Part shown: positions 54,608 to 64,000 of the stretch, piece after piece | Position numbering within the stretch: position 1 is the stretch's first letter | Layout of the letters: the number at the start of each line of letters is the position of its first letter | Origin: an uncultured Enterobacterales bacterium | Lineage (GTDB): Bacteria > Pseudomonadota > Gammaproteobacteria > Enterobacterales > CALYQQ01 | Reading direction: 5' to 3' | NCBI GenBank assembly: GCA_945288535.1 | Contig: CALYQQ010000001.1 | Location: forward strand, 62,001-126,000 | DNA length: 64,000 bases | Position numbers and translations under genes: made by a program | Notes under the pieces: model-generated | Database searches by the model: none | Seen by the model: the letters and a program-made list of their open reading frames with translations, nothing else | What the model was told of the DNA's origin: nothing

Positions 54608-55008
54608 ATCATAAACTCCGATATAATAGACTTAGGAAGCGGAATTGGCTTCGCTTTATAAGGATCAATACAAGCTATCAACACATCTGCCGTACTTAGG
54701 AGTTTACCATGTTGGTTAAGAATGCGTTGAGCAAACGTAAGAGATACATTTCGTACTTGAACAATTTTAGTTTGCACATCCAGTAAATCATCTAAACGAG
54801 CTGGAGCTAAATATTCTATGCTCATACGACGAACTGCAAATGCAATATGCTCGCTCAGCAATTGTACTTGATCATAATTATAATTACGCAACATCTCTGT
54901 GCGCGCTCTTTCATAAAAGGCAGCATAACGTGCATGATAAGCAACGCCTCCTGCATCAGTATCTTCAAAATAGACGCGAACGGGCCAATGAAATAATTTG
55001 CTTTTCAC
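54604..55008 (-). CDS. ybgC: Acyl-CoA thioesterase YbgC
   Basis: Hotdog-fold thioesterase at the head of the tol-pal operon, active on short-chain or malonyl acyl thioesters and associated with membrane phospholipid enzymes in E. coli. The active-site motif is [25 protein letters not shown] (read as [11 protein letters not shown] and FYERAR). GTG 55023 would give 139 aa but lacks a ribosome site; GTG 55008 gives 134 aa, exactly the E. coli length, with [11 protein letters not shown] aligned to its start. ybgE, normally just upstream, is absent. Confidence 0.92.
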   Translation of the reverse strand: MKSKLFHWPVRVYFEDTDAGGVAYHARYAAFYERARTEMLRNYNYDQVQLLSEHIAFAVRRMSIEYLAPARLDDLLDVQTKIVQVRNVSLTFAQRILNQHGKLLSTADVLIACIDPYKAKPIPLPKSIISEFMI

Positions 55009-55331
55009 GTTATCGATTCTCACTATTAATCAATAAATTTAAAAATAAAAATACTATACGCAACCCTAAGCTTGATTGGAATGAAAATTAACAAATGAGA
55101 ATAAAAATAATTATAAAATAATCATTCAGTGCCTAATATACCTTATTTTGAATTGGATCACCTAATATGGTTGTCACACCACATTAATTAAACTACCAGA
55201 AAATTATTTTCAATTCTGTTCAAGCGTAGATTGATATTTATGGTATAGATCTAAAAAATTAAATGATATTTAAAGATTTATATAAACCTATTCTATAAAC
55301 TAATAGCTTATTTTTCTTATAGTTTATCATA
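55009..55331. other. Spacer between ybgC and the cyd operon
   Basis: About 320 bases with no gene. E. coli has ybgE here; no remnant is recognisable. It must contain a promoter for ybgC-tolQRAB-pal-cpoB. Confidence 0.55.
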
Positions 55332-55363
55332 AAAAACAGAGCCAGTATTCTGGCTCTGTTTTT
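55332..55363 (-). terminator. Terminator of cydABX
   Basis: A 14-bp perfect stem (AAAAACAGAGCCAG with CTGGCTCTGTTTTT) around a 4-base loop, with a run of six Ts on the minus strand. It lies about 40 bases past the cydX stop and separates cyd from tol-pal. It is symmetrical enough to work in both directions. Confidence 0.92.
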
Positions 55364-55404
55364 GGTTAGTTATAACTAAATCTATTAATAATTACAATAA
55401 ATAA

Positions 55405-55524
55405 TTAATGATCCTCTAGTGATTGTTGTGTATCGTTACTTTGTTTCGCATCTAACCACATGGCAGTAACAATACCGCAGCCACACGCTAATAAAGTGGA
55501 TAAGACCCATACTATATACCACAT
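55405..55524 (-). CDS. cydX: Cytochrome bd-I small subunit CydX
   Basis: A 39-residue single-helix protein that stabilises the haems of cytochrome bd oxidase. It reads MWYIVWVLSTLLACGCGIVT, then a polar tail ending LEDH; the MWY start, LLAC and G-x-I-T-A pattern match E. coli CydX (37 aa). It starts 22 bases after cydB, the family's standard place. GGATTTGAAAT precedes the ATG, a modest ribosome site. Confidence 0.93.
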   Translation of the reverse strand: MWYIVWVLSTLLACGCGIVTAMWLDAKQSNDTQQSLEDH

Positions 55525-55546
55525 ATTTCAAATCCTTAAAATTTCA

Positions 55547-56686
55547 TTAGTAAAGCGTGTGTTGATTATCTTCAATATGTTGTGTATCAACTCGCCCAAA
55601 CATTTTTACATAACTCCATATAGTATATAGTAATACTATAGGGACAAATATTAATACAATAATCGTCATTACATGTAAGGTTAAATGACTCGATGTTGCA
55701 TCCCACATCGTCAAACTAACATTTGGATTGATGCTAGATGGCATAACGAACGGGAACATTGTAATACCTGCGGTTAAAATAACACAGGTAATAGTCAATG
55801 CAGAAAATAAAAAAGCAGCGGCATTTTTATCTGTGCGAGAACACAAAATCGTTAATATTGGTAATAGAGTTGCAAGTACTGGTAATGTCCAAAGCGCCGG
55901 ATAATTTTGAAAATTGATTAACCATGCGCCACTTTTGATCTCAACTGTTTTCTTCAGTGGATTTGAAACCGCTAAATGATCGATAGTTGATGTTAACAAA
56001 TAACCATCAATGCCATAAATTAACCACACGCCACCCAAAATAAAGGCAAGCATCATAATTAACGTCGAGACTTGTGCAATATTGCGTGCGCGAAAACGTA
56101 ATTCACCAACTGTCTTCATTTGTAGCCAACAGGCGCCATGGGTTAACAGCATAGTAAAACTAATAAGCCCTGCGAGTAAAGCAAAGGGATTTAATAGTTG
56201 GAAAAAATTACCGGAATAAGTTACACGTTGATCGATATCAATAGTCAATGGGACACCTTGTAAAAGGTTACCAAACGCAATACCTAGTACTAGTGCTGGA
56301 ACAAAACTACCAATAAAGATCCCCCAATCCCACAAACTACGCCATCTTCTATCTTCAATTTTTGAGCGAAAATCAAAACCAATTGGACGGAAAAATAATG
56401 CTGCTAAGACGAGCACCATTGCAATATAGAAGCCAGAAAATGCCGCAGCATAAACCATTGGCCATGCTGCAAATAAAGCACCTCCTGCCGTAACTAGCCA
56501 AACTTGGTTGCCATCCCAGTGTGGCGCTATTGAATTGATCATCACTCGGCGTTCATTATCACTTTTACCTGCGAAAGGTACTAATATACCCACACCCATA
56601 TCAAAACCATCGGTTACAGCAAAACCAATTAGTAATATTCCAATCAGTATCCACCAAACAAAACGTAATAATTCGTAATCAAACAT
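55547..56686 (-). CDS. cydB: Cytochrome bd-I ubiquinol oxidase subunit II
   Basis: Membrane subunit that stabilises the haems in CydA. It is polytopic with blocks IGFAVTDGFDMGVGIL, INSIAPHWDGNQVWLVTAGG, FFRPIGFDFRSKI and MFPFVMPSSINPN, all near-identical to E. coli. The frame opens at 56707, but ATG 56686 (MFDYELLRF) has CAGGAG seven bases ahead and gives 379 aa, the E. coli length. It is the middle gene of cydABX. Confidence 0.97.
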   Translation of the reverse strand: MFDYELLRFVWWILIGILLIGFAVTDGFDMGVGILVPFAGKSDNERRVMINSIAPHWDGNQVWLVTAGGALFAAWPMVYAAAFSGFYIAMVLVLAALFFRPIGFDFRSKIEDRRWRSLWDWGIFIGSFVPALVLGIAFGNLLQGVPLTIDIDQRVTYSGNFFQLLNPFALLAGLISFTMLLTHGACWLQMKTVGELRFRARNIAQVSTLIMMLAFILGGVWLIYGIDGYLLTSTIDHLAVSNPLKKTVEIKSGAWLINFQNYPALWTLPVLATLLPILTILCSRTDKNAAAFLFSALTITCVILTAGITMFPFVMPSSINPNVSLTMWDATSSHLTLHVMTIIVLIFVPIVLLYTIWSYVKMFGRVDTQHIEDNQHTLY

Positions 56687-56703
56687 GTATGGACTCCTGT
56701 TTA

Positions 56704-58269
56704 TCAAGCTTCGTGCATTGTTGTGGCAGTCTGTTCAAAATGGTAACGACCTGTTCTTAAACTGCTTGGTCCTAAACGCGCATATTTATACATAAGGAAC
56801 ATTTCAGCGATTAAAAATAGCGTATACAATCCACAAATTAAGCCAAGTGTAAACAGAATTTCACTGGCAGACAATGTAGACACACCTTCTCCCGTTGGGA
56901 GAATATCCTGAATAGCCCAAGGCTGACGACCATATTCCGCCATAAACCAACCTGCTTCACAGGCAATCCAAGGCAGCGGTATAGCAAATAAAGAAATACG
57001 ATGTAACCAACGTTTTTCACCTATTTGATTACGTATAACAACCCAGAAAGATAAACAAATCACAGCAAGTAACAAGAATCCAATACCAAACATAATTCGA
57101 GATGAAAAATAAAGCGGTGCTACTTGAGGAATACTATCTTTAGCGGCTTGTTGAATCTGTTCTTCAGAGGCATGAACAACATCTTTAGTATATCGCTTTA
57201 ATAATAATGCGTAGCCTAAATCTTTTTTATGCTGTTCAAATTTTTGACGAACATCTGCACTTGTATCACCTGCCCGAATTTCGTCAAGTGCAATGACAGC
57301 ATTTAACCCATTACGTATACGATTTTCATTTTTACTACGTAAATCTTTTAAGCCGAGAACTGGCGTATTAAATGAACGCGTTGCTATGATTCCCATAAGA
57401 TAAGGGATAGTGATTTCATAGTCGTTACTCATTTTTTGTTGATTCGGAATGCCAAATAATACAAAAGGTGCAGGTGCTGGATGAGTATCCCATTCTGCTT
57501 CAATCGCGGCCAACTTAACCGGTTGAACTTTATGTAATACGCCACCAGATTCATCGCCCGTGATGAGAACACATAGTGTAACAATAGTACCGAAACTGGA
57601 CGCTATAGCAAAAGAGCGTTTAGCAAATGCAACATCACGATTTTTTAGCAAGAAATAGGAACTAATTCCCGTAATAAACATTGCGCCCGTAATATAACCA
57701 GCTGAGACCGTATGGAAAAACTTTATTTGTGCTACAGGACTAGTAATAAGCTCAACAAAGCTCGTCATTTCCATACGCATGGTTTCATAATTAAATTCAG
57801 AAGCAATAGGATATTGCATCCAGCCATTTGCGACCAAAATCCATAAAGCAGAAAGATTTGAACCTAAAGCTACCAGCCAAGTTACGGCTAAATGTTGTTT
57901 TTTAGAAAGTCTATCCCATCCAAAAAAGAATAAACCAATAAATGTAGATTCCAGGAAGAAGGCCATTAAACCTTCTATAGCTAAAGGCGCACCAAAAATA
58001 TCGCCTACATAATGAGAATAATATGACCAGTTAGTCCCAAACTGAAACTCCATGGTTAGTCCAGTTGCCACACCTAACGCAAAATTGATACCAAAGAGTT
58101 TTCCCCAAAATTTGGTCATATCTTTATAGATTTGCTTACCTGTCAAGACATACACAGTTTCCATTGTCGCCAACAAGAACGTCATACCTAATGTAAGCGG
58201 CACAAAAAGGTAGTGGTACATGGCTGTTAAGGCGAACTGTAACCGTGATAATTCAACAATATCAAACAT
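56704..58269 (-). CDS. cydA: Cytochrome bd-I ubiquinol oxidase subunit I
   Basis: Catalytic subunit that oxidises quinol and reduces oxygen at high affinity. Haem ligands are H19 ([12 protein letters not shown]), the histidine in [10 protein letters not shown] (H186 equivalent) and a methionine in SSRIMFGIG (M393 equivalent). The quinol-binding Q-loop with [15 protein letters not shown] and the [13 protein letters not shown] motif are present. It is 521 aa (522 in E. coli). First gene of cydABX. Confidence 0.98.
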   Translation of the reverse strand: MFDIVELSRLQFALTAMYHYLFVPLTLGMTFLLATMETVYVLTGKQIYKDMTKFWGKLFGINFALGVATGLTMEFQFGTNWSYYSHYVGDIFGAPLAIEGLMAFFLESTFIGLFFFGWDRLSKKQHLAVTWLVALGSNLSALWILVANGWMQYPIASEFNYETMRMEMTSFVELITSPVAQIKFFHTVSAGYITGAMFITGISSYFLLKNRDVAFAKRSFAIASSFGTIVTLCVLITGDESGGVLHKVQPVKLAAIEAEWDTHPAPAPFVLFGIPNQQKMSNDYEITIPYLMGIIATRSFNTPVLGLKDLRSKNENRIRNGLNAVIALDEIRAGDTSADVRQKFEQHKKDLGYALLLKRYTKDVVHASEEQIQQAAKDSIPQVAPLYFSSRIMFGIGFLLLAVICLSFWVVIRNQIGEKRWLHRISLFAIPLPWIACEAGWFMAEYGRQPWAIQDILPTGEGVSTLSASEILFTLGLICGLYTLFLIAEMFLMYKYARLGPSSLRTGRYHFEQTATTMHEA

Positions 58270-59134
58270 CTTAACCCCTTGCTAAAATAGGATGATACCA
58301 GGCAATACAATTATTAATGGTAAAATATCGCTGGCACCCTAACCTACCAATAGAATGTTTTAAATAATAATCAATAATAAAATATCTTTTAAGATAATTT
58401 TACGTACTCTTTTAAAGCTGCTTTTCTAAAGTAATTTAGTAATTATAATATATACTGAATTAGTAACTGATAATTATAACAATGAATAAAAGAATATGTT
58501 GCTTTATAAGTTAACATTTATAAACAATAATAATAAGTTATTCTTTCGATAAATTAACATTTGTGAAATGAAGAAAACCAAATAAAGTAATAAGCAATTA
58601 ATTATTCTATTGAAATTAATATAAGTCAAATATAATAAACGCTAATAATAAGGTAGAATATTAACTTTTAAAGTAGCGCGCTTTTATAGCATTTAGAAAA
58701 CATTTCTAAAATATTGCTTATTTGCAAAATATTTATTATAAAAGATGGAAAAATAAATCATAATGATTAATAGCTGATAAGAGAGTCAATATTCTAAATT
58801 AAATAATTATGTTAATTTTAATAGTATAAGTATAAGAGAGAAATAAGGGAATAACTAAAATAAATTTATTAAATTTTGGTTATTGAATAAATAAATATTA
58901 CCTATCAAACATAATAATCAGCTAATAATGCATTGATTTTCTTTATATTCAATTAAATTACCACTGTATAATTACACAATTTCCTTTTTCATTTATTCCA
59001 AACGTCAATTTGTTATTTTGGTGCTTATATTAGCATAATAACTCAATATGCGTATAATTTAGTGCGCTAGATAATCGAGATTATTATGCTAATAATCTAT
59101 AGAGAAATAGCCTGTCTTTTATCATGTTATTGTC
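58270..59134. other. 0.87-kb spacer upstream of cydA
   Basis: AT-rich, no gene; E. coli has mngR-mngA-mngB between suc and cyd, and none is recognisable. It should hold the cydA promoter. AAATGTTAA occurs twice on the minus strand (around 58511-58519 and 58555-58563), and the stretch at 58510-58526 weakly resembles an ArcA box with one base missing. This is suggestive only. Confidence 0.45.
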
Positions 59135-59165
59135 CGCATAATACCTTTAATAAAGGTATTATGCG
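59135..59165. terminator. 14-bp hairpin downstream of sucD
   Basis: CGCATAATACCTTT pairs perfectly with AAAGGTATTATGCG around a 3-base loop, 55 bases past the sucD stop on the minus strand. No T-run follows it there. It may be an RNA 3'-end stabiliser or terminator for the suc operon. Confidence 0.7.
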
Positions 59166-59219
59166 TTGTTTATTTAATCAACAAATGATGTTATAACAGC
59201 CACCTAATAATTAGAAATA

Positions 59220-60098
59220 TTAATTTTTTCTTTCGAGGGCATGTGTTACTGCTGCACCAATATCATCAAGACTTCTAACTGTATAGACACCTGCATCTTC
59301 TAATGCTTTGTATTTAGCATCAGCAGTGCCTCGCCCACCATCAATAATTGCACCGGCATGTCCCATGCGTTTACCTTTCGGTGCAGTAACACCGGCAATA
59401 TAACTAATGACAGGTTTAGTGAGATTATTTTTAATATAATCCGCAGCTAATTCCTCTGCTGTCCCGCCGATCTCACCAATCATTACAATCGCTTCTGTTT
59501 GTGGGTCTTGTTCAAACAGTGATAAAATATTAATGAAATTTGAACCTGAAATTGGATCACCCCCGATACCAACACAGGTCGATTGACCAAGACCAACATC
59601 AGTTGTTTGTTTTACAGCCTCATAAGTTAATGTGCCAGAACGAGAAACAATACCAACTTTCCCTGGTTTATGAATATGCCCAGGCATAATACCAATTTTA
59701 CATTCTCCTGGCGTAATAATACCGGGACAATTTGGGCCAATCATAATTACACCAAGTTGATCTAATTTCATTTTCACGGTCATCATATCTAGTACCGGAA
59801 TACCTTCCGTAATGCATACAATAAGTTTAATTCCGGCCTCTGCCGCTTCTAATATTGAATCTTTGCAAAATGCAGCAGGAACATAAATAACAGAGGCCGT
59901 AGCCCCTGTTACATTAACGGCTTCTTTTACTGTATTAAACACAGGCAAACCAAGATGATAACTGCCACCTTTACCCGGTGTCACACCAGCAACTAATTGC
60001 GTGCCGTAAGCTAAAGTTTGCTCAGAATGAAATGTTGCCTGCGCACCTGTAATACCTTGACAAATAACTTGAGTATTTTTATCAACCAAAATGCTCAT
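59220..60098 (-). CDS. sucD: Succinyl-CoA synthetase alpha subunit
   Basis: Alpha subunit that carries the phosphohistidine intermediate, H247 in KRMGHAGAI. CoA-binding Rossmann region with [15 protein letters not shown] and [18 protein letters not shown] and SRSGTLTYE complete the family signature. It is 292 aa (289 in E. coli). The ATG overlaps the sucC stop by four bases. Confidence 0.98.
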   Translation of the reverse strand: MSILVDKNTQVICQGITGAQATFHSEQTLAYGTQLVAGVTPGKGGSYHLGLPVFNTVKEAVNVTGATASVIYVPAAFCKDSILEAAEAGIKLIVCITEGIPVLDMMTVKMKLDQLGVIMIGPNCPGIITPGECKIGIMPGHIHKPGKVGIVSRSGTLTYEAVKQTTDVGLGQSTCVGIGGDPISGSNFINILSLFEQDPQTEAIVMIGEIGGTAEELAADYIKNNLTKPVISYIAGVTAPKGKRMGHAGAIIDGGRGTADAKYKALEDAGVYTVRSLDDIGAAVTHALERKN

Positions 60099-61264
60099 GT
60101 CTTTCCTCCTGCTGCAGCTACTGCTCGCTGAGCACCTTCAGTCAATGACTTTGCAGCAATAATATTTAAGTCACTTTTTGCAAGTATTGCTGTCGCTAAC
60201 TTGGCATTGTTACCTTCCAAACGAACAATGACCGGAATAGTTAATGCCATCTCACTTACTGCACTAACAATCCCTTCAGCAATGAGATCACATCTGACTA
60301 TGCCACCAAAAATATTAACAAAAATAGCTTTTACTTTTTTATCAGAAAGAATGATCTTAAATGCTTCACTGACCCGTTCTTTTGTTGCATTTCCGCCAAC
60401 ATCAAGAAAATTAGCCGGTGATCCACCATGTAATTTAACAATATCCATGGTACCCATAGCCAGACCCGCACCATTGACTAAACACCCAATATTACCGTCA
60501 AGTGATACATAGCTAAGACCAATTTGAGCTGCATGCGCTTCCTGTTGATCTTCTTGTGTAATGTCATACATGGCGTGCAAGTCTTTTTGCCGAAATAGTG
60601 CGTTATTATCAATACTTAACTTAGCGTCAAGACAAAGCAAATCACCTGTAGTCGTTACTGCAAGTGGGTTAATTTCTACCAACGATAAATCTTTATCAAG
60701 AAATAATTTAGCTAACCCCATAAAAATCGTAATAAATTGCGTAATTTGCTTACCTTGTAATCCAAGTTGGTAAGCTAGCTGGCGCCCTTGAAATAGCTGT
60801 GGCCCAGTTAATGGATCTAGAATTGTTTTAAATATTAATCCAGGTGTTTTTTGAGCAACTTTTTCAATATCAACACCACCTTGGGTTGAGGCAATAAAAA
60901 CAATACGCTGCGTACAGCGATCTAAAGTTGCACCAAAATAGAGCTCTTTATCAATAGGAGTAACGTTTTCAATTAATATCTTATTTACTGGTTGACCATT
61001 AGCATTTGTTTGTAAAGTAACCAACCGTTTACCCAGCCATTGAATAGAAAAATCACGTGCTTCATGTTTATTATTAATTAACTTAACACCACCTGCATTT
61101 CCTCGACCTCCCGCATGCACTTGGCATTTGATAATCCAAGGTGGAGACATCAGTTTATCTATACTTTCCTCGACATCCGTCGTGGATGAGCAAACCACGC
61201 CACTTGGTACGGGTAAACCATACTGAGCAAAAAGCTGCTTTGCCTGGTACTCATGTAAATTCAT
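60095..61264 (-). CDS. sucC: Succinyl-CoA synthetase beta subunit
   Basis: ATP-grasp nucleotide-binding subunit. Blocks are [72 protein letters not shown] (in overlapping parts) and [12 protein letters not shown]. It is 389 aa (388 in E. coli). In enterics sucC follows sucB closely; here yiiX and over 1 kb intervene, so sucCD may need its own promoter in the 204-base gap upstream. Confidence 0.98.
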   Translation of the reverse strand: MNLHEYQAKQLFAQYGLPVPSGVVCSSTTDVEESIDKLMSPPWIIKCQVHAGGRGNAGGVKLINNKHEARDFSIQWLGKRLVTLQTNANGQPVNKILIENVTPIDKELYFGATLDRCTQRIVFIASTQGGVDIEKVAQKTPGLIFKTILDPLTGPQLFQGRQLAYQLGLQGKQITQFITIFMGLAKLFLDKDLSLVEINPLAVTTTGDLLCLDAKLSIDNNALFRQKDLHAMYDITQEDQQEAHAAQIGLSYVSLDGNIGCLVNGAGLAMGTMDIVKLHGGSPANFLDVGGNATKERVSEAFKIILSDKKVKAIFVNIFGGIVRCDLIAEGIVSAVSEMALTIPVIVRLEGNNAKLATAILAKSDLNIIAAKSLTEGAQRAVAAAGGKT

Positions 61265-61468
61265 GTTTTTGACCCATAATTATGCTAAATGTGAATAAGT
61301 TATTGTCTACTATTATCTAGCACTACCAATAATTAGTTTCCATATCAAAAATAATCTGAACTTATTAACTGTATTATTGATAGTTAATATATTTATTACA
61401 GCAGTTGTGTTTATTCTTTTTTTTATTATTAGTCAATCCTTAATCTTGATTTAATATATGCTACGTAA

Positions 61469-62119
61469 TTATTGTGCTACTGTAATAAGATGTTTTGAAG
61501 CAAATATTGCAGCAGGCGTAATAATTGCTTCATTCGTAAGCGTGATATTACCATAACGCTTGCTTATTTCTTTTTGAATATGCGGTGAAGATAAATCCAT
61601 ATCACGTAGTTTTTCTAATTCACCTAAAGAAATAGCTAACGCACCATAGTATATTTTCCATACTAATTCAGAACAATAAATTTGCTTATCTGACCAGTCA
61701 AACATAACATCATATGATTTTCCTTCATACTTTTTGGCTTCTTTTTTTAATAATTTGATATTCTCTCGAGTCAATTTTGAATTATCTTTCAAACGTTTAA
61801 CCACATACCACTGATTTTTTCCTCTAGCAATCCAATGCGTTAATTTCGTATACCGTACCGTATTAGCCGCTTCATAAACATAAGGCATGTTATTCACATA
61901 AAAAATAATACCAATATGTGTGTAAGGTGATTTGGTTACTAATTTCATTACGTTAGAATGCACTAAATTTGATTCTTGGAAGATGATATCTCCATCTTGA
62001 GGTATATAGGTATTGTCAGCTACAACTTGTTGAGTAAACAGAATTAAAATAAAAAATAATAAACAACGTTTAAATACGCGTTGCAAACTATCCAATTGAT
62101 TACCTGAATCAGATTTCAT
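61469..62119 (-). CDS. yiiX: YiiX-like permuted NlpC/P60 cysteine hydrolase
   Basis: Predicted exported cysteine amidase/peptidase of the permuted NlpC/P60 (papain-like) class. A hydrophobic N-terminal segment (residues 18-34, ending QQVVADN) is a signal peptide or anchor. The catalytic pattern matches E. coli YiiX: GDIIFQ (43-48), H68 in YTHIGII, E83 in YVYEA, and nucleophile C149 in YCSELVWKIY, with the shared tail LRDMDLSSP and KRYGNITL. It is 216 aa against about 200. AAGGA precedes the ATG. Its substrate is unknown; relatives act on lipids or peptidoglycan-type amides. Its place inside the suc operon is abnormal. Confidence 0.88.
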   Translation of the reverse strand: MKSDSGNQLDSLQRVFKRCLLFFILILFTQQVVADNTYIPQDGDIIFQESNLVHSNVMKLVTKSPYTHIGIIFYVNNMPYVYEAANTVRYTKLTHWIARGKNQWYVVKRLKDNSKLTRENIKLLKKEAKKYEGKSYDVMFDWSDKQIYCSELVWKIYYGALAISLGELEKLRDMDLSSPHIQKEISKRYGNITLTNEAIITPAAIFASKHLITVAQ

Positions 62120-62332
62120 GTTTAATCCTTATAGTAAATTGACATCTCATCGTGCAACCGATCTGATGCCAATTTTTATTATTTTATAATTTATAAACAG
62201 AACAAATAATCTAAGCATTTATTTATTAAAGGAACCATATCACTATATTACTATCAGTAATCATCATGTGGTCATTCTTTATAAATTATTCCAATGTTAT
62301 CAACAGGAATGTGTAACTGTGAATAATCGGGA

Positions 62333-63616
62333 TTAAATATCCAATAATAATCGTGTCGGATCTTCTAATATTTCTTTAATTGTTAACAAAAATCCAACAG
62401 ATTCTTTACCATCAATGATGCGATGATCATAAGATAAAGCAACATACATCATTGGTAAAATGATCACTTGTCCGTCTAAAGCAACCGGTCTATCTTGAAT
62501 AATATGCATTCCTAAAATCGCACTTTGCGGAGGGTTGATAATAGGTGTTGACATTAATGAACCAAAAACACCACCATTAGTAATAGTAAAGTTTCCTCCT
62601 GTTAACTCCTTAACAGATAATTTACCGTCTCGACCTTTTGTTGCAAGTTCTTTAATCCCTTTTTCTATTTCTGCCATGCTTAAACTATCAACATCGCGCA
62701 AAACAGGGGTAACTAATCCACGCGGAGTAGACACTGCAATGCTAATATCAAAGTAGTTATGATAAATGAGATCATCACCATCAATCGAGGCATTTATTTC
62801 AGGATAACGTTTTAATGCTTCAAGTGCAGCTTTAACATAAAATGACATAAAACCTAACCGTATTCCGTGGCGCTTTTCAAATATTTCGCCGTAACGTTTA
62901 CGTAATGCCATAATGGGTTGCATATTTATTTCATTAAATGTTGTCAACATGGCCGTTGTGTTTTTGGCCTCCAATAACCGTTCCGCAATGCGTTTGCGTA
63001 ACCGTGTCATTGGTACACGCTTTTCATTACGATAAGGATGACGCACCCATGTTTCTACTTTCGTTGCCGTAACAGGGCTAAATTCAGTGTGTTCCTGATG
63101 ATTTTTTATTTTTCCTGTTTCAGTTGAAGTCGTAGAATGCGAAATCGAAAGATAACGTTCTACATCAGCTCGACTAAAACGTCCCGTATGATTAACCGTC
63201 ATTAACTGCTCAATACTTAAATCATACTTATTCATTAGCCGACGCACTGAAGGGCTTATAGCATCCTTAAACGTTGTCACCGTTGCCATATTTATTTCTG
63301 AAACAATATCAGCGGGATTTTGCTGATGATCAGTCTTTTTTATTGTTACATCTAGAGTAGGTTTCCCTGACATATCTGCGGGACGCAAATGACCTAATAT
63401 TTGGCGTGAAACAACGGTTGCTCCTTCATTTTGTGCTATTGATTCCAGAACACCTGGTTCTATGGCAGGTACTTCGAGTACAACTTTGTCTGTTTCAATT
63501 TCGACAAGAATTTCATCGCGTTCAACGATATCACCCGGCTTCTTATGCCAAGTAGCAACTGTTGCATCTGCAACAGATTCAGGTAACTCTGGAACAAGAA
63601 TATCTATACCACTCAT
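62333..63616 (-). CDS. sucB: 2-Oxoglutarate dehydrogenase E2 (dihydrolipoyl succinyltransferase)
   Basis: Core of the 2-oxoglutarate dehydrogenase complex. A lipoyl domain with K44 in [10 protein letters not shown], a peripheral-subunit-binding domain near 113-150 ([26 protein letters not shown]), a linker, and the catalytic acyltransferase domain with H398 and D402 in [12 protein letters not shown]. It is 427 aa (405 in E. coli); the extra length is in the linkers. It begins nine bases after the sucA stop. Confidence 0.97.
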   Translation of the reverse strand: MSGIDILVPELPESVADATVATWHKKPGDIVERDEILVEIETDKVVLEVPAIEPGVLESIAQNEGATVVSRQILGHLRPADMSGKPTLDVTIKKTDHQQNPADIVSEINMATVTTFKDAISPSVRRLMNKYDLSIEQLMTVNHTGRFSRADVERYLSISHSTTSTETGKIKNHQEHTEFSPVTATKVETWVRHPYRNEKRVPMTRLRKRIAERLLEAKNTTAMLTTFNEINMQPIMALRKRYGEIFEKRHGIRLGFMSFYVKAALEALKRYPEINASIDGDDLIYHNYFDISIAVSTPRGLVTPVLRDVDSLSMAEIEKGIKELATKGRDGKLSVKELTGGNFTITNGGVFGSLMSTPIINPPQSAILGMHIIQDRPVALDGQVIILPMMYVALSYDHRIIDGKESVGFLLTIKEILEDPTRLLLDI

Positions 63617-63625
63617 TATCTATCC

Positions 63626-64000
63626 TTATTTATCAATATACAGTGCGTCATTAATCAAATCTTGTTGCTGTTTTTGATGAACAGACAAGTAGCCTACGGC
63701 TGGTGAAGCAGATGCAGGCCTTCCAGCATAACGTAATACTGCCTTATCCGGGATTACTTCACGAAAATTATGCTGACTACAATACCATGCACCTTGATTC
63801 AAGGGTTCTTCCTGACACCAAACAAAATCACGTACATGATGATAGGGTTTTAATAGTTCCAGCATTACTTGATGAGGAAATGGATAGAGTTGTTCAATAC
63901 GAATAATAGCAACATTTGTTTGTTTATTTTTACGACGTTGTTCAAGAAGATCATAATAAATCTTACCCGAACATAAAATAATCCGTTTTACTTGTTTAGT
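63626..64000 (-). CDS. sucA: 2-Oxoglutarate dehydrogenase E1, 3' end
   Basis: The last 124 codons of the thiamine-dependent decarboxylase; the rest lies beyond the right edge. The frame is open to base 64000 and reads LCSGKIYYDLLEQRR, AIIRIEQLYPFP, FVWCQEEPLNQGAWY and RPASASPAVGYLSVHQKQQQ, all matching the C-terminus of E. coli SucA. The ATG at 63865 is internal. It is upstream of sucB in the same operon. Confidence 0.97.
   Translation of the reverse strand, partial: TKQVKRIILCSGKIYYDLLEQRRKNKQTNVAIIRIEQLYPFPHQVMLELLKPYHHVRDFVWCQEEPLNQGAWYCSQHNFREVIPDKAVLRYAGRPASASPAVGYLSVHQKQQQDLINDALYIDK

Noticed and set aside
33767-59163. Shared 16-mer TAATAAAGGTATTATG at 33767-33782 and 59148-59163
   Set aside because: With this AT content a few exact 16-base matches are expected by chance in 64 kb. 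Only the second copy forms a hairpin.

Overview
This window comes from an AT-rich member of the Enterobacterales. Nearly every gene is recognisable as a close relative of an Escherichia coli gene, and several start codons and overlaps match too. Long AT-rich spacers, a multiply broken ribokinase gene and missing accessory genes suggest a host-associated lineage with a decaying genome. An Arsenophonus-like or other Morganellaceae symbiont is my best guess, but that is inference only. I see no CRISPR array, insertion sequence or prophage.

Layout. 1-2.7 kb: end of nrdA and complete nrdB (class Ia ribonucleotide reductase). 2.9-4.6 kb: an rbsK pseudogene and an orphan P-loop-like gene. 5.6-8.3 kb: manXYZ, a mannose-family PTS. 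8.5-16.4 kb, minus strand: the menaquinone operon menF-D-H-B-C-E, interrupted by a 94-codon gene between menF and menD. 17.4-32.6 kb, minus strand: the complete 13-gene nuoA-N operon with fused nuoCD. 33.9-44.1 kb: alaA, yfbR, yfbS, yfbU, yfbV, ackA and pta, in the usual enteric order but without lrhA.

After pta the synteny jumps. The second block, 44.2 kb to the end and mostly minus strand, follows the E. coli 16-17 minute region: aroG, tRNA-Lys genes, cpoB, pal, tolB, tolA, tolR, tolQ, ybgC, cydX, cydB, cydA, sucD, sucC, sucB, sucA. Two items are foreign to that order. A pdxR/pdxST vitamin B6 cassette lies between aroG and the tRNAs, where E. coli has nadA-pnuC. A yiiX-like cysteine hydrolase gene lies inside the suc operon between sucC and sucB.

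Together the genes describe a respiring and fermenting cell: complex I feeding menaquinone, cytochrome bd oxidase, part of the TCA cycle (2-oxoglutarate dehydrogenase and succinyl-CoA synthetase), acetate overflow through Pta-AckA, sugar import by the mannose PTS, an intact Tol-Pal envelope machine and DXP-independent pyridoxal phosphate synthesis. Most of the window is ordinary housekeeping. The features worth attention are the cassette insertions, the synteny junction, the orphan small genes and several strong RNA hairpins.
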